From positions 62,001 to 126,000 of the forward strand of contig NZ_NRSJ01000008.1 in the NCBI RefSeq assembly GCF_016584085.1: a stretch of DNA of 64,000 nt, read 5' to 3'. Positions within the stretch are counted from its first letter, which is position 1, and each line of letters starts with the position of its first letter. The notes beneath the pieces were generated by a model that was not told where the DNA came from, searched no databases, and worked only from the letters and a program-made list of their open reading frames with translations. Of this stretch, positions 62,400 through 64,000 are shown piece by piece. The position numbers and the translations under genes were made by a program. This DNA comes from Halochromatium glycolicum. Its GTDB lineage: Bacteria > Pseudomonadota > Gammaproteobacteria > Chromatiales > Chromatiaceae.

Positions 62400-63673
62400 C
62401 AGGTGCCGCTATCTTGCCCCTGTGTGAGCTGGAACAGCTCATTGGCTGCTTCGAGCAGCTCGGATTGGCCCTCGCGTCCTGCCTGGCGCAGCCGGACGCT
62501 CGGCTCGTGCAGCAGCTTGTTGGTCAGCAGGTGGGCGAGGTGGCGCATCACCTCGTCGGCGGGCTTGCCGGCGGCGAGCTGCCGCGCTGCTCGGGAAACG
62601 GCCTCGTCCCGGATGCACTCGGCTCGGGCGCGATAGTCCTGAATCAGCGAGACCGCATCCAACGAGCGGACCCAGGCCATGAACTCCTCGGTATGGAGGT
62701 CGATGATCTCCATCGCCTGCTCGGCCGCATGATTGCGCGAGCGCATCCCCTCTTCGACCACCCCTTGTAGGTCGTCAACGGTGTAGAGGTAGACATCGCG
62801 CAACTGCCCGACCTCGGGCTCGATGTCGCGCGGAACGGCGATGTCGACCATGAACATCGGCCGGTGCCGGCGCTGTTTCAGTGCGCGCTCGACGGTGCCC
62901 TTGCCGAGCACTGGCAGCGGGCTTGCCGTCGAGGAGACGATGATATCGGCCTCCGGCAGGTGGCTGGCCATCTCGGTGAGCGAGATCGCATAACCGTCGA
63001 ACTGCACCGCCAGGCGGTGGGCGCGCTCGACGGTGCGGTTGGCGACGATGATGCGGCCGATGCCATGCTGATGGAGATGGCGCGCGGCCAGCTCCACGGT
63101 CTCGCCGGCACCGATCAGCAGCGCGGTCTGCTTCGTGAGGTCGCTGAAGATCTGCCTTGCCAGGCTGACCGCCGCGAAGGCGACCGAGACCGGGCTGCTG
63201 CCGATCGCGGTGTCGGTGCGGACCTGCTTCGCCACGGCGAAGGTGCTCTGGAACATCCGGCCCAGCAAACGCCCACTGCCGCCGCTCTCGCAGGCCGTCT
63301 TGAAGGCCGACTTGACCTGACCCAGGATCTGTGGCTCGCCGAGCACCATCGAGTCGAGGCCACAGGCGACCTTGAACAGATGGGTCACCGCGCCGCGGTC
63401 CTTGTGGATATAGAGGTGCTGGGCGAAGAGCTGCGGCTCGATCCCGTGGAAGGTGCCGAGCCAGTTGCGCACCGGTGTCTCGATGTCACTGGCGTCGGCA
63501 GCGCAATAGATCTCGGTTCGGTTGCAGGTCGAGAGGATGATGGCCTCGTCGACCGGCGTCTGGTCGCGCAGCGTGCGCATGGCGGCGACGATGACGTCAG
63601 GGCCGAAGGTCAGGCGCTCGCGGATGTCGACCGGCGCCGTCTTGTGGTTCAGTCCGATTACGATCAGTGGCAT
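62399..63673 (-). CDS. hemA: Glutamyl-tRNA reductase
   Basis: 424 residues. The catalytic domain has [16 protein letters not shown] and the nucleophile Cys in [36 protein letters not shown]-binding [20 protein letters not shown], and [20 protein letters not shown] follow, with the C-terminal dimerisation helix. First committed step of tetrapyrrole (haem, and in phototrophs bacteriochlorophyll) synthesis. Start of the hemA-prfA-prmC operon, divergent from the gene at 63842. Confidence 0.97.
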   Translation of the reverse strand: MPLIVIGLNHKTAPVDIRERLTFGPDVIVAAMRTLRDQTPVDEAIILSTCNRTEIYCAADASDIETPVRNWLGTFHGIEPQLFAQHLYIHKDRGAVTHLFKVACGLDSMVLGEPQILGQVKSAFKTACESGGSGRLLGRMFQSTFAVAKQVRTDTAIGSSPVSVAFAAVSLARQIFSDLTKQTALLIGAGETVELAARHLHQHGIGRIIVANRTVERAHRLAVQFDGYAISLTEMASHLPEADIIVSSTASPLPVLGKGTVERALKQRRHRPMFMVDIAVPRDIEPEVGQLRDVYLYTVDDLQGVVEEGMRSRNHAAEQAMEIIDLHTEEFMAWVRSLDAVSLIQDYRARAECIRDEAVSRAARQLAAGKPADEVMRHLAHLLTNKLLHEPSVRLRQAGREGQSELLEAANELFQLTQGQDSGT

Positions 63674-63841
63674 GGCGGAATCGTGGCGTGGCTTGTTGTC
63701 GGCGATTCGTCCCGAGCGCAGGCATCTGCAATCGGCTCGGGGGCGCGAAGGGTCGCTTTCCGCGATTGGAACTGGATGAGTATACTGCGATCGAACGAAC
63801 TCATCGGCTGATCGCGATCAACCATCTGTTTACGCCATTTT
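63674..63841. promoter_or_regulatory. Divergent promoter region hemA / exported protein
   Basis: 168 bp between two divergent genes, which must hold both promoters. AT-richer patches (TATACTGCGATCG near 63781, TTTATGCC near 63838) are present, but no hexamer pair was convincing. Confidence 0.45.
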
Positions 63842-64000
63842 ATGCCTAATCGAATCCTGTTTCGCCTCTCGGTCATCCTAATCCTCTTGTTGACCGCGAG
63901 TGCTGCCCAGTCTGCTCAGCGGGCCACCGAGCGGTCGGCTGCAGCGGCGACGCCCGAGTCGTCCGACGCCGCGACGGCGGCCAAGCCCTCGGCGGCTCCG
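63842..64000 (+). CDS. Exported protein, 5' part only (runs off window)
   Basis: 53 codons with no stop. MPNRILFRLSVILILLLTAS then AAQSAQRATERSAAAATPES is a signal peptide followed by an Ala/Ser/Pro-rich linker. The gene divergent from hemA in gammaproteobacteria is usually a periplasmic tetratricopeptide-repeat protein ahead of lolB-ispE, which would fit, but no TPR is visible in this fragment. Confidence 0.5.
   Translation, partial: MPNRILFRLSVILILLLTASAAQSAQRATERSAAAATPESSDAATAAKPSAAP

Overview
The window is dense, GC-rich chromosomal DNA of a gammaproteobacterium. Gene content and order suggest a Chromatiales or purple-sulfur-like relative: lptD-surA-pdxA with a divergent amgK, hemA-prfA-prmC with a divergent lipoprotein or TPR-type gene, class Ia nrdA/nrdB, an nfeD-slipin pair and several periplasmic c-type cytochromes. 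No photosynthesis or sulfur-oxidation gene lies in the window, so the assignment rests on gene context.

Layout. 1-9.5 kb: the 3' end of glgC, a PolX/PHP DNA polymerase, a diheme and a monoheme cytochrome, a DUF2267 gene, a relic of a CheB methylesterase domain, a PfpI/DJ-1 protein, slipin and NfeD, and a decayed cfa gene. 9.6-24 kb: a pentapeptide-repeat protein, metY, a PDZ protein, a solitary integron-type integrase, and nrdB ... nrdA separated by psiE-like, MT-A70 methyltransferase and DUF1622 genes. A tandem pair of NrdR boxes precedes nrdA, followed by a diheme cytochrome c4-like gene. 24-38 kb: a di-iron (ODP-like) diguanylate cyclase, a Gfo/Idh oxidoreductase, pdxA-surA-lptD, amgK, purD, manC/algA, ychF and tRNA-Met.

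38.36-45.17 kb is an integrative element inserted in the 3' half of the tRNA-Met gene. It is bounded by 88-bp direct repeats that differ at one base. All its genes are on the minus strand: tyrosine integrase, an unknown gene, a RelE-type toxin-antitoxin pair, an AlpA-like regulator, a 34-codon ORF, a replication-organizer-like protein, a PrimPol-type primase and a DEAH helicase. There are no capsid or conjugation genes, so it resembles a phage satellite or PICI-like island. The helicase is broken by a 157-bp MITE with a clean TTA target duplication, and again by a frameshift.

45-64 kb: an HDOD protein, a Wzz/GumC-type polysaccharide copolymerase fused to what looks like a catalytically dead tyrosine-recombinase domain, a VasI-like protein, purC, ridA, mltB, yjbQ, recG, ubiA, dsbA, two unknown genes, prmC-prfA-hemA, and the start of a divergent exported protein.

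At least five families of short interspersed repeats run through the intergenic spaces. A is a 157-bp MITE. B is about 80 bp and is twice the insertion target of A. C is about 85 bp and always sits at gene 3' ends. D is about 93 bp. E consists of long hairpins whose arms differ between copies but stay complementary. Hexa- and dodecanucleotide low-complexity expansions also occur inside several conserved enzymes.
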